Of a stretch of 64,000 nt of DNA, positions 1-12,340 are shown piece by piece. The notes below the pieces were generated by a model. The model was not told the DNA's origin and searched no databases. It saw only the letters and a list, made by a program, of their open reading frames with translations. This DNA is from Antitrichia curtipendula (lineage: Eukaryota; Streptophyta; Bryopsida; Hypnales; Leucodontaceae). Each line of letters starts with the position of its first letter. Within the stretch, counting starts at the first letter, position 1. The position numbers and the translations under genes are program-made. The DNA is taken from the NCBI GenBank assembly GCA_951230915.1, contig OX579641.1:12564254-12628253 (forward strand), in the 5' to 3' direction.

Positions 1-37
1 TTCTTTCTTACCGTTTTCTTGAAATTCGTTTTTTACA

Positions 38-219
38 TTTTTGAATTAATAAAAATTGAAACCCATGTCACACTACGGTATATTGTCGGGTGTTTTTTTG
101 AGGTTGAGCAAATGGATTGTATTGCCAATTTTTGAATTAATAAAAATTGAAACCCATGTCACACTACGGTATATTGTCGGGTGTTTTTTTGAGGTTGAGC
201 AAATGGTTTGTATTGCCAA
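38..219. repeat. Tandem duplication, two copies of a 91-bp unit
   Basis: Two head-to-tail copies of one AT-rich unit lie at about 38-128 and 129-219. They are nearly identical across the unit and differ at only a few bases near its end. The short open frames here arise from the duplicated DNA and are not genes. I recognise no family. Confidence 0.8.
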
Positions 220-2675
220 TTTTTTTTTAATGAAACACAAGGATGCTCATTAGTTGTTTCCCAACTTTTTGTAGTTGAATCGAGTTGGATTACGGTGAAT
301 GAGTTGAATTGTGGTGCCAAGGGGGGTTGTGACTACACTTTGGGAAAAGGTTTTCACGTATTTCTAGTCATGTTGATGCAATGGCGATGCTTTGACAACA
401 CCTCGGCACCTATTTCATTCGCAATCGGCTATTCGAGGAGGCAAGTTTTGCACTGGAATTGGTCTCTGATCACCATGCCGGTCATCAACCTTGCATTTTG
501 TTCTAGAGAGTAGACAGCTCCCTGAAGCGTTTTATCTCACTACCTTGTAATTGGTACCTCACTACTTTGTTGCAGATTTTGCGCCCTATCAAGAATGTGA
601 AAAAGGAAAAATAATTATGTCCTTCTTTTAACGTAAGTGACACGGCCATTCATATGTGGTAGTTGTTTGTCCCACCTTAGAAATTGTCTTCTAAAGAAAG
701 TCCAGTCTTCCAAATTACTTATGCAAGTCCAAAAAACTTAATGGTTGTCTTTATTGTCTAAATTAAATATTGAAATTTTATTGCCCTTGTTGTCTATTGA
801 AATTAGCTATGAGTTTGTCAAATTAATTTTTACAATAGAAACACAATAACTATTCATTTATGTATTGAAATTAAATAAAATACTTAGTACATAAAAGTGA
901 CTTGTCAGAAAATTTCCATCCAATTCTCTAACATATTGAAATGGAAAGCTGTAAAGAATATAACAAAGACATGCTTATAGGGGATCATGCTACTAGAATG
1001 TGAAGAGGACAAAATAGCTTGGGCAAAGCAAAAAGAGTCCATTTGCTCTCACAGAGTTGGTTGGCCTCCATTGTGACCTTAAATATTTATAACTTTTAGA
1101 GTGCTCCTTTCTGTTGTTATGTTAGGTGATGTGGCATCTAGTGTTAAAGTGCGTCACAATGTGTTATTTATTGGGCTGAGATGGTTTCTTTAGTTCATGT
1201 TGTGGTTTTAGAGAGTCCTTGGTCATTTAAAAACCCCATGTAGATCAAAGTTGACTCTTTGTTCTTGTCAACTAGGGTATGGTGTATTTAGGCCTAAAGT
1301 CTTTCTTGACTTATCATTCTTGTCAAACCAAACTTTGTGTGTGTTTTAAAAGAAAGAGCTTTTTTGTTGAGGATTTGTGGCCATGGTGATTTAGCCATTT
1401 ACAAAGCTTCAATTTTTTTCTTTGATGCATGTGCACTTTGGGATTCTCCCTTGGTGAAGTGAGAGCGCTTGACTACTTATATGCAAATTCTTAGTTTTTC
1501 ACTTGACATGAATTTTCTCTTCAAGATTTGTAGTGTAACAAATTTTTGAATTGAGACTAATTTGATTTGTTGAGAGTGGTTTGGATTTATAGAAACTTTC
1601 AAGTGTTTTCAAAAAAGTGCAAATTTGTTTATGGAGTAATTGGAAGTGGAGGAGAAAACTTAGAAAGCTCCAAAATTATTTCCCCTAATTTTCATTTTCT
1701 ATCTTTATGGTAGCAAATTTGAGTGGAGGGACAAAATTTCAACTTCAATTTAGTTGCTCATATTGCGATATTGGTAGAAGAGTCGTATTCAAATTTATTG
1801 GTTAAAAATTGTGAGATTTGAGTGATTTTTGAAAAAGATATAGGATTTTTAGTTTTTGCCATTTCTTCCATGAGTCCTTGGCTAGAGGCCAACATTTTTC
1901 TGAAATCTGGAAAATTTGAAGATTTTTAAAATATTTTCTCCAAATAGATTTTGAAAATTCAAAATCTTGAAATTTTTTAGTATCTAATATAACTTTTTTT
2001 AAATGGGAGTACAAAAATTTGTTGTATGCAAACTTTGAAATTCAATTCTATGGGCATTATAGCTTGAATTTGAATAAATTTTTTGCCTATTTTATGTGAA
2101 ATTTGCTAAGCAATTCGATGGTGTAGTTGGTTTGGCATTTGGAATTGATTTTCAGCTTAGAATAGTATTTTTTATTGGCTGAGTGGTGTTATCAAATATC
2201 AATTTTCCAAAAAAATTCAAAATTTTAAATTCTAAAGCCTAAATAAACACTTTTAGTGTCTTTCTTTGATTTTAGCATAAGATTTGCAATTCATGATCAT
2301 TGCAAGAATGTACTAGTGACTTTTCTTCATATATTAGAGGGGATTTGAGGCCACTAAAAGATCGTTTCAATCTAGTTCCCATCCTTGCTCTCCTTAGAAA
2401 TTACAGAAGTTTCTATTTATTGGATTATTCGTGGAAAACTTATGGGAGTGTCTCAAAAATGTTTATAATTGGTGGGTTGATGGTCTAAATTTGACACTTT
2501 GTTCCTCAACAGCTAATTAATTAAACATTGACATTTTAAAATATTACTAATCTGAAATCAACTTTACATTAAAAAAGATCAAACAAATTCAATATATGAC
2601 ACATAGCTTCATAAGCCTTTCATTGTAAGCGTGTAGAAATGACAAGACAAGCACTTTTTACAAGTGGAGTAAGGT

Positions 2676-2823
2676 AACTCAACCTATGACAGACCAACTT
2701 TGGAGTAGCTTAATGCAAGCCAAAAAATTCTTGAGATGTACATGTGTCTTGTAAAATGTACTTTGCAAGAATCTTTTGGCTTGCATTAGATTGCTCCAAA
2801 GTTGGTTTGTCATAGACTGAGTT
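2676..2823. repeat. Hairpin-forming inverted repeat (MITE-like)
   Basis: Two arms of nearly 60 bases, about 2676-2733 and 2767-2823, are inverted copies with a few mismatches, separated by a loop of about 30 bases. The shape suits a foldback miniature element. The superfamily was not determined. Confidence 0.7.
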
Positions 2824-3381
2824 ACATTAGTAGTAGATAAAACAACCCATGTGGGATATATGAATTAGAATTAGTAGGATCCCAACCACTTATAGTAAAC
2901 TCAAAAATAAATTTTTTGTTCAAAGTAAAATTTTAGACCACATTTAGGCGTAAGGTAGAAGTACCAATAGTGGATCACTTAAGTAAATTTTGACCAAATG
3001 GTGAGGAGTATGAGGCGGTGGAATTTTTTTTCATGTAGGAAGATAGGAAATATAGAGATTCTTAATTATTCTAAATTTTATTCCCGAATTTGATGTTATA
3101 GTGAATACCGGGAGCCAAAAAGTATTGTTGACCCATAGTCAATCTCTAAAGTATTGTAATTCCAATCATTGATGAACTACTTTTCTGCTCACTACTTCCT
3201 ACTTTCTCTCTCATTGCTTTTAGACATGTGCCATAATCATATTAGTCCCATTCCAACTTTGAAAATGACAAAAAAAAAACATTTTAAGCTTGAGTTCTAG
3301 CCTCAAGTTGGAAATTATCTCGGAAATTATACACCCTACAGGTTGGGCACTAGGTGTGGTTGACAACTATTGCTTCTATCT

Positions 3382-3686
3382 TAGTAGAATAATTTTTCTC
3401 AAAAACCTTTGAACTAATGAAATGTGGGAGATTAAATTAAATTTCATCTCCAAAAATCCATTTCAAATTTCAAGTCTCCAATCAAAAGTCATGGAAAAAA
3501 TTCAGGGAGCGGTTGGAAGGGGCATTCTATTTTTGATATTTTCAAACATCCTCTTGAATTTTGTTTATAACTTTTTTTTAGAGGCTCAAAATCACAAATA
3601 GATTTTTGGAGATGAAATTTAAATTGATTTTTAATTATTTCTAGTTCAAAGTTGTTGTTTAAAAAAAATAATTCTATTATGCCTAA
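3382..3686. repeat. Imperfect inverted repeat
   Basis: A segment around 3390-3475 returns in inverted orientation around 3600-3680 with scattered mismatches. It is probably an old foldback element. Its termini are not clear. Confidence 0.5.
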
Positions 3687-4180
3687 ATGAAGTCTAAAAT
3701 TCTACTTTCAAGAATACAGTTCCTATGTTTTGACAATGAACAATTAAGCTCTCATCTTCAATTTATCCCATATCCTTTGAGGATTCATAATGGACAATGT
3801 ATTTCAATATAATAGCAACCTCTCCACCCTTCAATCTTAGAAAATCTCTATGAATTCATTCCTTATTAGGCCATCAACATATTTCTTGATGGTAGGAGGT
3901 CCAATGGTAATTGATTCAATGGATTGATAATGGATTCTTTGCATTGTCATGGATTTTAATTAATTCATATTGATGTTGCTATTTGTGTACGGGAATTCCC
4001 TTGTTTGATATGGTAGTGTTCCAATCACATCAAATATATTTCCATAACATTTACCAATGAAGGCATATTTAGGGGAACTTTTTGGAAACTCACGGTCTTC
4101 TTCTGCCTTGAAATCCCCTCTAGTGCTTTTGAATTTCTACAGTTTTTTGTGTAGGGACAACAATTTAGTTTTTGCTTTTG

Positions 4181-4495
4181 CATTACAAAAAATATGAGGC
4201 CTCCGGAAGGCCGTTAAGCCTGGACCCCGTAGTGATACTACGGAGTTTTTTTTCAAAAAAAAAAATTCAGAAACTGAAATTCTGACGTGGTCGAAGTTCC
4301 ACGCCAGCGCTGACGTCAGCGCCACATCAGCGTGACGTCACTTTTCAATTTTTTTTTTCGGGAAAAAAAAAAAAAAAAAGTTATTATTTTCCAAAAAAAA
4401 AGATTTTTTTTTTTTTTTTTTTTTCCGTAATATCACCCGCGGGTCCCGAAAATCAGCACTCACGGCCTTGTTGAGGCCTCATATTTTTTGTAATG
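4181..4495. mobile_element. MITE with CATTACAAAAAATATGAGG ends
   Basis: The ends are inverted copies of CATTACAAAAAATATGAGG, about 24 bases including the adjoining CCTC. The interior carries a long poly-A/poly-T block and CACGTCAG-like words. An opposite-oriented relative lies at 63754-63985 and shares the interior. There is no coding capacity, so it is non-autonomous. The superfamily is not assigned. Confidence 0.8.
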
Positions 4496-4756
4496 TTACC
4501 TTTACTAGTTTGGGGCATTGTTGTCCGAGGTTTCCAATATTTCTTCTTTTTATATTGTAAATAGGCTTTTCATAGACATATCAGAGTGGTGAGGTCGAGG
4601 TAATCATTAGTGAGATTGTTTTTTGTGCACCAAGAGGTTGATGCTTGTTTGAATTGTAGTAATTGAAAATAATTACTTGTGAGTTGCAACTTTAGTGATG
4701 ATATAGGTGTAGGTTTCCCTTAGCCTTTAGATAGTTTTTGTCTAAACAATCCTTTT

Positions 4757-6180
4757 ATGGTGCAAACTAGGAGTCAATATTATAGATTTCTTTTATCAAA
4801 GTACTTGGAGGATGAACTCACTAAAAACTTTGGGCCATTGGAGGATACCGATGAGGCTTTTCAGCTTGATTCAACATTAGGTACCACTAGCTAGGAAGAT
4901 TTGAGTCTTGAGTGTAAATATGTTTAACTATATAGAGAATGATCACCATAATTTAGTGCCTAATCAATTCTTGGGGGATATTGGGGTCATTTTTTTATTA
5001 GATTGGAAGCTCTCTATTTTTACATTTGGATGAAAGAGAAGTGCTAGAGGTCCCCTAATTTTTATGACTAGCTTGCCTTTGAGCTTCTACCTCAGCTTAT
5101 AGAGAATAAAACTTTCTAAATCTATAAGCGATGGATAGAGTACAATTGATTCAATCTTCAATAGTTGAGCATTATTGTGATGCATGGATAGAACTTATTA
5201 CTGCTTTTGGAGAGGTTGTTGCATCTTCCTTGTTGCTTTTTGAGGATGTAGAGGAGACAAAGCCCAAGACATCTACCAAAGAAACTTGTAAGGAAGCTAC
5301 TAAGGAAAAATTGTTGATGTCTACAAGGAGGCATGAGAGCATCCAATTTATTTTTTGGATGACATTAGCTACCTAGGTGATTCTACAACCCACTAGGCTA
5401 GCACCTGCTTCTAAGTCATTGCGCTTATTTCTTGAGTATCATGATGTTGAATACAAAGATTTTCGATGGGATGAGATGCAACAAATCTAGGATTTCAAAT
5501 GGAAGAAAGAATATATTCCTAGGACCATGTACATTTGATTGGTAGACTTTGCAATCAAATTTAGAGGTGTTTTTACTAAAAGACAATTGGTCAAGATCTT
5601 TCTTTCAAAAATTAATAAATGGTTACTTGATTTGGCTTCACCATGAATCATTTTGGACTATAAAAGTAAGGTCACTTTGGCCCAAGCCTTGTTAATGTTG
5701 AGAATTGTGATTGGGCTTTCTATCAACATATTGCTATGGATACGGTCTTGTGGATGGTTGACAATTTGAAGTCCAAAAAGACTCTTTCAATTTTTGGCAG
5801 TTTGTTTGATACTACACCTAATTGTTACTTGCATTGTTGGCTTTGTGGTCAAGATGGTCACTTCAATAAAAATCCACAATGTCTAGAATTTTCTAAAGAT
5901 CCACTTTAGCCTTCAAAGTCTAAGAAAAAAGAAGAGATCAAGGTTAAGGTGAAAGCTAAAGCAAAACTCTAAAAAAAGCAATTGAAGTGTAATCATTGTA
6001 GTGGTACCAATCATGATGATGCTCATTGCTTTTAGCTTCATTTTGAATTATAGTTCGTTAATTATGTGTCATTTAAGTCAAAATGGGATAAGACTCTTAA
6101 GGCTAAGGTTGGAGAACTTGAATAAGAATTCAAAATTTATGCATTTCTTATCCAAATCTTTGAGCCAAGGACAATTGTTG
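4757..6180 (+). pseudogene. Degenerate Ty3/gypsy gag with zinc knuckles
   Basis: From an ATG at 4757 (MVQTRSQ...) a gag-like frame can be followed through many in-frame stops, mostly TAG, and some frameshifts. Near the end are two CCHC zinc knuckles. One is at about 5836-5883 (C-x2-C-x4-H-x6-C, unusual spacing). The other at 5988-6029 has canonical C-x2-C-x4-H-x4-C spacing. A lysine-rich stretch lies between them. In the family, Gag packages the RNA and the knuckles bind nucleic acid. This copy cannot make a protein. Protease, methyltransferase-like, RT, RNase H and integrase remnants follow on the same strand, so it is the 5' part of one element. LTRs were not recognised. Confidence 0.75.
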
Positions 6181-6849
6181 GTGCTTTAGCTTTTGATATA
6201 TACATGTTTGGAACTTTAGAAGAGATGGTAGGAATGGTTGCTATTTGTGCTCAAACAACGAGGAAGGCTATGGCTCCCACTTGCAGTGATGGTAGTGGAT
6301 ATTTACTGGTTTGTCGTAGTGGCCCCACTAATCAGATTGGCCAAGCACAATCAACTTTATCACTTGGCTTGATAGATGTTGATTCTATAGTTAGGCCTAA
6401 GCTATTTGTTTTTGAAAGGTGGAAATATTGTTTTGAAGGATGTTATGCAAACCTTAGCTCATAAAGTTTTGCAAATGCTTATTTCTTTGGATTAGAGTTA
6501 ATGACACTAAGCTTCCAACTTGCAAGGAGTTTTCCATTTGGCTAGGATTATGTTAGAAGATACAACAAATTTGCCATCCCTACAAGTGTCTCAAGTTGTT
6601 ACTAAAGTGTCTCTAGTTGATTATCCTAAGGAATCAACTAGATTATGTGTGAAGCTTGCAGTTGAGGTTGTTCTTGCTTTTGAGGGGTACATTGCCATCT
6701 AGTCTTTAGTACATTCATTTTTAGAAGCATCCTTTGCAGTGGAAACAACTTATCTTGCAACTGTTTCTGTACGATCTGCTTGAAAGCATTAGAATTTGCA
6801 ACCTGGAATTGTTTGCGTGATAAATGACAATGTTATATTTGTTTTTTAA

Positions 6850-7200
6850 TGCATGGATAGCCATGCTATCTGTGCCAAGCCATTGAAAGTTGTGATGGAC
6901 TTAGGTGCATAGCCAATTATGATTAGCAAGCAACTTGCTAAGGCTCTTGATTTAATAGACGTAGACTTTGAGCCTTGTCCATTGACTATTGTGACCTTTG
7001 CAGGAGGCACGAAGCATACCGCAAGTTACACTAAAGAGCCTTTGCGTTTGATTTTCCATGTGGATGCAAGACCTACTTACTTGCATTTCTTTGTGAAATA
7101 TGTAGTCATGAGGACTACCAACTATGATATATTAGTTGGTTGGTAAGCTTTTTATCCTCTTGGTTTTGATTTGAACAATTAGATTGAAAAGGTGTGGATT
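6850..7200 (+). pseudogene. Degenerate retroviral-type aspartic protease (gypsy pol)
   Basis: The frame reads VVMDLGA then PIMISKQLAKALDL, with a TAG stop between them. This resembles the active-site D-x-GA region of gypsy proteases (normally D-S/T-G-A). The frame continues with a hydrophobic beta-strand pattern and a TTNYDILVGW-like segment, the family's C-terminal flap/strand region, ending at another stop. In the family this enzyme cuts the Gag-Pol polyprotein. It lies just downstream of the gag zinc knuckles. It is dead because of internal stops. Confidence 0.7.
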
Positions 7201-7535
7201 GGAGTAGGTTGATTTGCAAGTGATGAGAGAAAACAATTGATTCCCATAGCATTGGTAGCGGCAGTTATAACTATGTCAGCAAAGACTATATTATGTTGTA
7301 GTGCCTTAACAATAGACTTGATTTATATACAAGTTCTATTAGAGGAGACATTTGCTTTTGTGAGTGGTTTGGTAGAACGGTATGATTTTCCACCATTGGA
7401 AATTCTTGCATGACATCCCAAGGATCCATTTCCATCTTAGAGCACATGCATAGAGTTGTGATAGACTTTGTAAAGGCATCCATTATTTCATCTTTATCTA
7501 TTTTTGCTCAAACTATCCATTGGCCTTCATCGGTA

Positions 7536-8050
7536 GAGGATATTATCCCTATGGAGCTATTTGCAGGCATTGGTACTAGTTTGACAGCAGTGTTGAGTCC
7601 AAGCTCAAGGTTAAACAATACATTCATGTGGATATTAGATTTGTAACCAACCAAGTAGCACACTAGCACCAACATCATCTCTAGAGGTTGTTGGTTCTAT
7701 ATCATGAGCAATTATACCTTTCTACCATTTATGGTTGTTTTAGCCAACTTTCTTAAGGTGTCACTTTCATTAGTGATGGGATCATTTGAGTAAGTTGGAT
7801 CGTATTGATTTAGTTATTGTTGGATGGCCTTGCCAAAGCTATTTACGTGTCAGAGTAAGTTGGAATTTGGATGACCTTTGGACTAATCTATTTTTGGACT
7901 TGATACGCCTCACATAGTAGTGGTTTATACATCAATCCACCCCATTAGGATAAATTTTTGGAAATGTGCTTCTGTAGGGTGATACTCAACAGAAAGTTAT
8001 AGAAGATGGGAAATACATTATCCATCTTCTTAGTTCTCCAACCTTTGAAG
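7536..8050 (+). pseudogene. Degenerate C5-cytosine DNA methyltransferase domain in the gypsy element, N-terminal half
   Basis: The motifs are in methyltransferase order, allowing for stops and at least one frameshift. MELFAGIGTSLTAVL at 7551-7595 matches the SAM-binding motif I. QYIHVD at 7615-7632 fits motif II. LVIVGWPCQS carries the catalytic Pro-Cys-Gln of motif IV at 7828-7836, with the nucleophile Cys codon at 7831-7833. IFGNVLL near 7955 is a decayed motif VI Glu-Asn-Val with Glu replaced by Gly. The family methylates cytosine C5 in DNA. The position, after the protease and before the RT on one strand, means the domain belonged to the retrotransposon. Cytosine methyltransferases have been reported in some retrotransposons of dinoflagellates and a charophyte alga. 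Chance similarity is unlikely because four motifs are in order and the C-terminal part is also present (12090-12340). Confidence 0.78.
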
Positions 8051-11000
8051 ATGCTACCACTATTAAAAAAATTTGTGTCTTTTCTGACATATTTTTTTCA
8101 ACTTCCACCTTCTTTCTTGTTAACAAGACATTAAATTTAACATCAAGATATTACATTCAATATTATTGTTAACATAAAAACAAGTGTACAACATATGATT
8201 ACTCGGAAACAAAATCCAAGGAATCCCCTAGTGGTGGTTCTTAATTTTGGAGAAAGGTCAAATTGTTTTGTATCTAAGGTCACTTTTATGTAAATCCCAT
8301 TTAATTATGAATTAAAAAATCCCATTTAATTGTATATTTGTGTGGTGTAAGAATATTTTCTATCCTAATCTATACTATTAATCATCCATTACTAATGGAT
8401 GAAAATATAGGACATGCGGTCACTTTCTTGCATTAGAATTTTTAGTGTAAAATTGTTAAGGATATGTCAAATATATAGTCATGGTTCATGTTCTATCAAT
8501 GTAATCAAATCCACATATATTCATATTTGCGCACACACATACATTTACAAGCTCATTAATTACCTCTTTAATTTTAGTGGATTCTCAATTGGTCTAGTGA
8601 CTATCTTACTAGCCTAATTGCTAAAGATGAAGGTATGCAAATATCACAATCAGTAGTATCAATTGGTCTCTGTGTGCAAAGTATACAAAGGTGAGAATTT
8701 AGTCCTTTAATTTTAGTTAAGGTCAAATAGTAATTTGGGCTCTTTTCTCTAAACTCCGCAATATACCATATGTCAATTGGACCAAATTCCACAATGCACA
8801 TTTACAATTTAACAATTTTGCTACTTGTTAGTTTGTCAAATAATCTTACTATGCAAATATGACGGGTGATGCTATCTAACTCCAATAAATGGTCAATTTG
8901 TCCAAATTTCCACACATAATTAGTACATTAATTACACAAGTTCCTATCTAACAAAAGATTTTATTCCTTGATTCCTGCAATTGCACTTGCAATCATATAT
9001 TAGTATCGATTTGACTCACAACCAACAGAGAACAATCATTTCTTAACTTAATAACTTCCACATACTGTCCAATACTCCAATTGACATCACATTATATGTA
9101 ACTTCCAATTAACTTCAAACAACATGACAAATTGACCTCTTTCTATTACATCCATACCATTGTATAACATCCAAGACTCTCTCTTATATTTACTTCACAG
9201 ACAATTTGACTACAATGACACACAAACACCCACACCCATAGTCAATTAGACATACTTTAATACTCACCACTTTATCTTTTACAAATCCACTTAATATCGT
9301 GATAAGACAGACAGGCCAATAGATATTCATCAATGATTGTCTTTATTCAGACTAATAGACCGTAGAACACAAAGTTTACTTTAAATCATATTAACACTTA
9401 GAATACTTGACAATTGCAACTTAAATGATGTCTCAACGAGTATTAATCTTACGTCAATTGGACCAAAATTATAACCAAAGAACCTTGCCAATCCTTGGCT
9501 TTCTTCTCATAATTTTAATTATAGTCCATTTAACTTTAAAAAAAACTTCTTTCACTCATAACTATATCAAGAACTCTCAATGCAATCACAGCATCATCTA
9601 AGCATAATTAGGTCTCCAATTTGGTTAATAAACTAATAACCAAAAATAATCCACTACCAATCATTGACTTAATTCATACTTCAAAAATCATTCACTCGTC
9701 CAATTGATTAATTAAGATTACACACACATACCAGGCTGTACCATTGTACCAATCACTGTCTAATAGTCTTGAAGATTGAACTTGTCAATCATTGAAAACT
9801 TAAAGAATTTTAATACTTGGCCAATAGACTTAGACACAACGAACAACATTTTTAATTGACCAAGCAAAAAAGATTCATTGATAACCAACCAATTGACATA
9901 AAATATCCAAGAAATGTCAATCACTGGCTTACTTGGGCATCACACATTTGTAGTCTATTTGTCTTCCATTGCAACACTCCGGTAGCTTTTCCATAATTGT
10001 CCTTGCTCTTCTTCCGCACACTATTTGATAGTAGTTCCTCTAGCGCTTTGACAATTTGACAACTAATATTTTGACAAGAAACTACATTGCCAATTCTTGG
10101 CTATTTTTCTTCTTTCAAGGATCGTCTTTAGGTCTACTTGATCAATAACTAAAATTATGGACAACACCACTCACTGGCTACTTAACCAAAGTTTTTAATT
10201 ATGTTGATCAATGGTTGCTTCATACATACCTCAAAGATCAATTGACAAAGTATTCAAACTTCACAACTCTTGACTATTAGATAGATACAAGAAAATAATA
10301 GAGACAATGCCAATCATTGGCAATTTGCCCCAAAAAACTAAACTAAACCAATCACTGGCTAAACGAAATTACACACACAAAATTAGACAAATTGACAATT
10401 GTATTGAGCCTGAAGGAATGCATAAGTACATTAGACAAGGCGAGAAATCACTACAAGCCGTAGAGAGAGAAATTGGAAGTCGATTAGTCTTTGTACCTTC
10501 TTAGCTCCCTGTAACTAACTAAAAGTTAACCGCATTGTCTATTAGTCCTAACCAATTGTAACTCCTTAACTAACTGTCTACTAGTCATTCCAACAACCAC
10601 ATGTCTATTTAATTAGTTTCTTATTGTGATTCTATTCCAGTTAACTTTAGTTAGTTTATTTGATATCTATAATAAAAAAACTTCAAAATCTATCAAAAAA
10701 TCTATCTACATAGCCTCCAACTTTGAAACATTGATGTCCTTGTTAATTACGCCCAATTCGCTTGTTCCGATATTGATCTTGAGTATGCATTTGCTTCTCT
10801 ACCATTTGCAACATCTTGTCACTTAATTTCTTCACATCTTCGTCTTGCAACAATAATGGCTTATTCTTGTTGTTTTCTAATCGTTATTGAAGGTGTATAT
10901 AGTTGTTACCTAATTGTTATTGTTGCACAAAAGTTGCATTTTAATTGCTTAATTTAAAAATAATGACCTTGGAATGAGTTCATCCCACTTTCACAACTGA

Positions 11001-11327
11001 AAAAAAATACAACAATTGAAAGTCAAAGTGTTGACGTACATAGCAACTCAATTGTTATTGAGGATTGACTAAAACATGAATGTGAGTATCCTATACGACA
11101 TGCAAAAACAACTAAAGAACAACTATTGGAATGTTTTCTTATAATTTATCGTAGAAAAAATTTGGAGTAAAAAAATACTCAAATAATAAATAAATAAGCT
11201 TCACTGACATCTAATACAATTGCCACATTATCTTGCCTATGGAAATTTGACATGCACCATAGTTGTTTGGGGATGAAACTACTTTTCATTTGTCATAGTT
11301 GAAAATGGTATATAGAATGGTATATAG

Positions 11328-11863
11328 GGGTCATTGCAAGAAACACCTGCCGTTTTTGTNNNNNNNNNNNNNNNNNNNNNNNNNNNNNNNNNNNNNNNNN
11401 NNNNNNNNNNNNNNNNNNNNNNNNNNNNNNNNNNNNNNNNNNNNNNNNNNNNNNNNNNNNNNNNNNNNNNNNNNNNNNNNNNNNNNNNNNNNNNNNNNNN
11501 NNNNNNNNNNNNNNNNNNNNNNNNNNNNNNNNNNNNNNNNNNNNNNNNNNNNNNNNNNNGGGACATGTCCAACTAGTGTAGGAATAGACCACTAAGATTT
11601 CTTTCCTAAATCATTAAATTTGGATACTCTTTAGTACAAAAAACAAAAAACGTTGAAAGTGTGATAAATTAGAGAAATTTACTTTTAAATATAAAATGAT
11701 TTTTGAAATTTTCTGAAAAATAAGTGATACAATTTCAATCAAGACATCTAGAAATAGATTTTTTGCTTTGGCATTGGGCTTAAAACTCAAAAGTTATAGC
11801 TTGGACAAAAACTAGTTTTGCAAAACGCTAATAAAAACGGAAGGTGTTTCTTGCAATGACCCA
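11328..11863. mobile_element. MITE with GGGTCATTGCAAGAAACACC ends, containing the gap
   Basis: The left end (11328-11359) and right end (about 11832-11863) are inverted copies of GGGTCATTGCAAGAAACACC plus about a dozen following bases. The right half is closely similar to 49630-49935. The left interior is mostly the run of Ns. It is non-autonomous and of unassigned superfamily. Confidence 0.75.
11360..11559. other. Assembly gap, 200 Ns
   Basis: There are exactly 200 N characters, which looks like a nominal gap size. The open frames that cross it are artefacts. It falls inside an inverted-repeat element, a common place for assemblies to fail. Confidence 0.99.
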
Positions 11864-12089
11864 TGTATAGTGGCGGGAATGCTAAGTAGATGTGATGATG
11901 TGGAAGTGAATGCCACAACACTAAATACATTGGTAAAACTTGTTGATGAACTTTCAACTAAGTTAACAACTGAGAAATAATCCTTTTGTCCTTTGCGACT
12001 ACATTTTCAAAAATGGCTTATCCACAATGATTGTAACTCCTTAGATTAGTACTAGTTGCACACGTCCCTTACAACTCAAAAAGTTGCCG

Positions 12090-12340
12090 TAAATGTAATT
12101 GAAAAAAACTCATATTCTTTTGGTGAAGGTGGAGGCACCTTGTGGTGCATTGCCTACATTTGTGATCTATCAAATGTCTTTTGCATTTTGAGCACATGGA
12201 CTTGACATGGTTTGGGATTGTCAAACTCATGGAGAGTTGACTTCCAATGAGTGGAACAATGCCATGGGATTTCTGAATGGTATGACTATTGCTTATGACC
12301 TCATAGAAAATCAATGCGGTTTGTTTTTTTGGGCTAAGTT
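12090..12340 (+). pseudogene. Degenerate C5-cytosine methyltransferase domain, C-terminal part
   Basis: The frame from 12123 reads APCGALPTFVIYQ, then a stop, DMVWDCQTHGELTSNEWNNA and MGFLNGMT (the last around 12261-12290). In the retrotransposon methyltransferases I know of, the C-terminal block has an A-x-PT-x-V start, a VWD segment, and an R/N-AMGFP-x-G-T end equivalent to motifs IX-X. Order, spacing and strand fit the N-terminal half at 7536-8050. The block runs into a hydrophobic linker (GLFFWAKL...) that leads to the reverse transcriptase. It is decayed by stops and cannot function. Confidence 0.68.

Larger units (their letters stand above)
220..4180. other. AT-rich intergenic DNA, no gene seen
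   Basis: Open frames are at most about 100 codons and resemble no known protein. Homopolymer runs are frequent. It contains the two inverted repeats listed separately at 2676-2823 and 3382-3686. Confidence 0.6.
8060..12060. other. Non-coding DNA interrupting the methyltransferase remnant
   Basis: Methyltransferase similarity stops near 8050 and resumes near 12100, so most of these 4 kb are probably inserted DNA. No gene was recognised. From 8900 to 10500 short words such as CAATTGAC and CCAATCACTGGC recur on a low-complexity, AT-rich background. A miniature element with the assembly gap sits at 11328-11863. The exact edges of the insertion are not visible. Confidence 0.55.

Noticed and set aside
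1..4130. Search for LTRs of the gypsy element upstream of gag
   Set aside because: No long direct repeat shared with the region after 15900 was found by eye. The 91-bp duplication at 38-219 is local and unrelated.
8900..10500. Recurring CCAATCACTGGC and CAATTGAC words as a possible CRISPR-like or satellite array
   Set aside because: The spacing is irregular and the words vary. There is no constant repeat length, so it is treated as low-complexity DNA.
11279..11595. Four open frames of about 80-99 codons
   Set aside because: They exist only because the N gap contains no stop codons.
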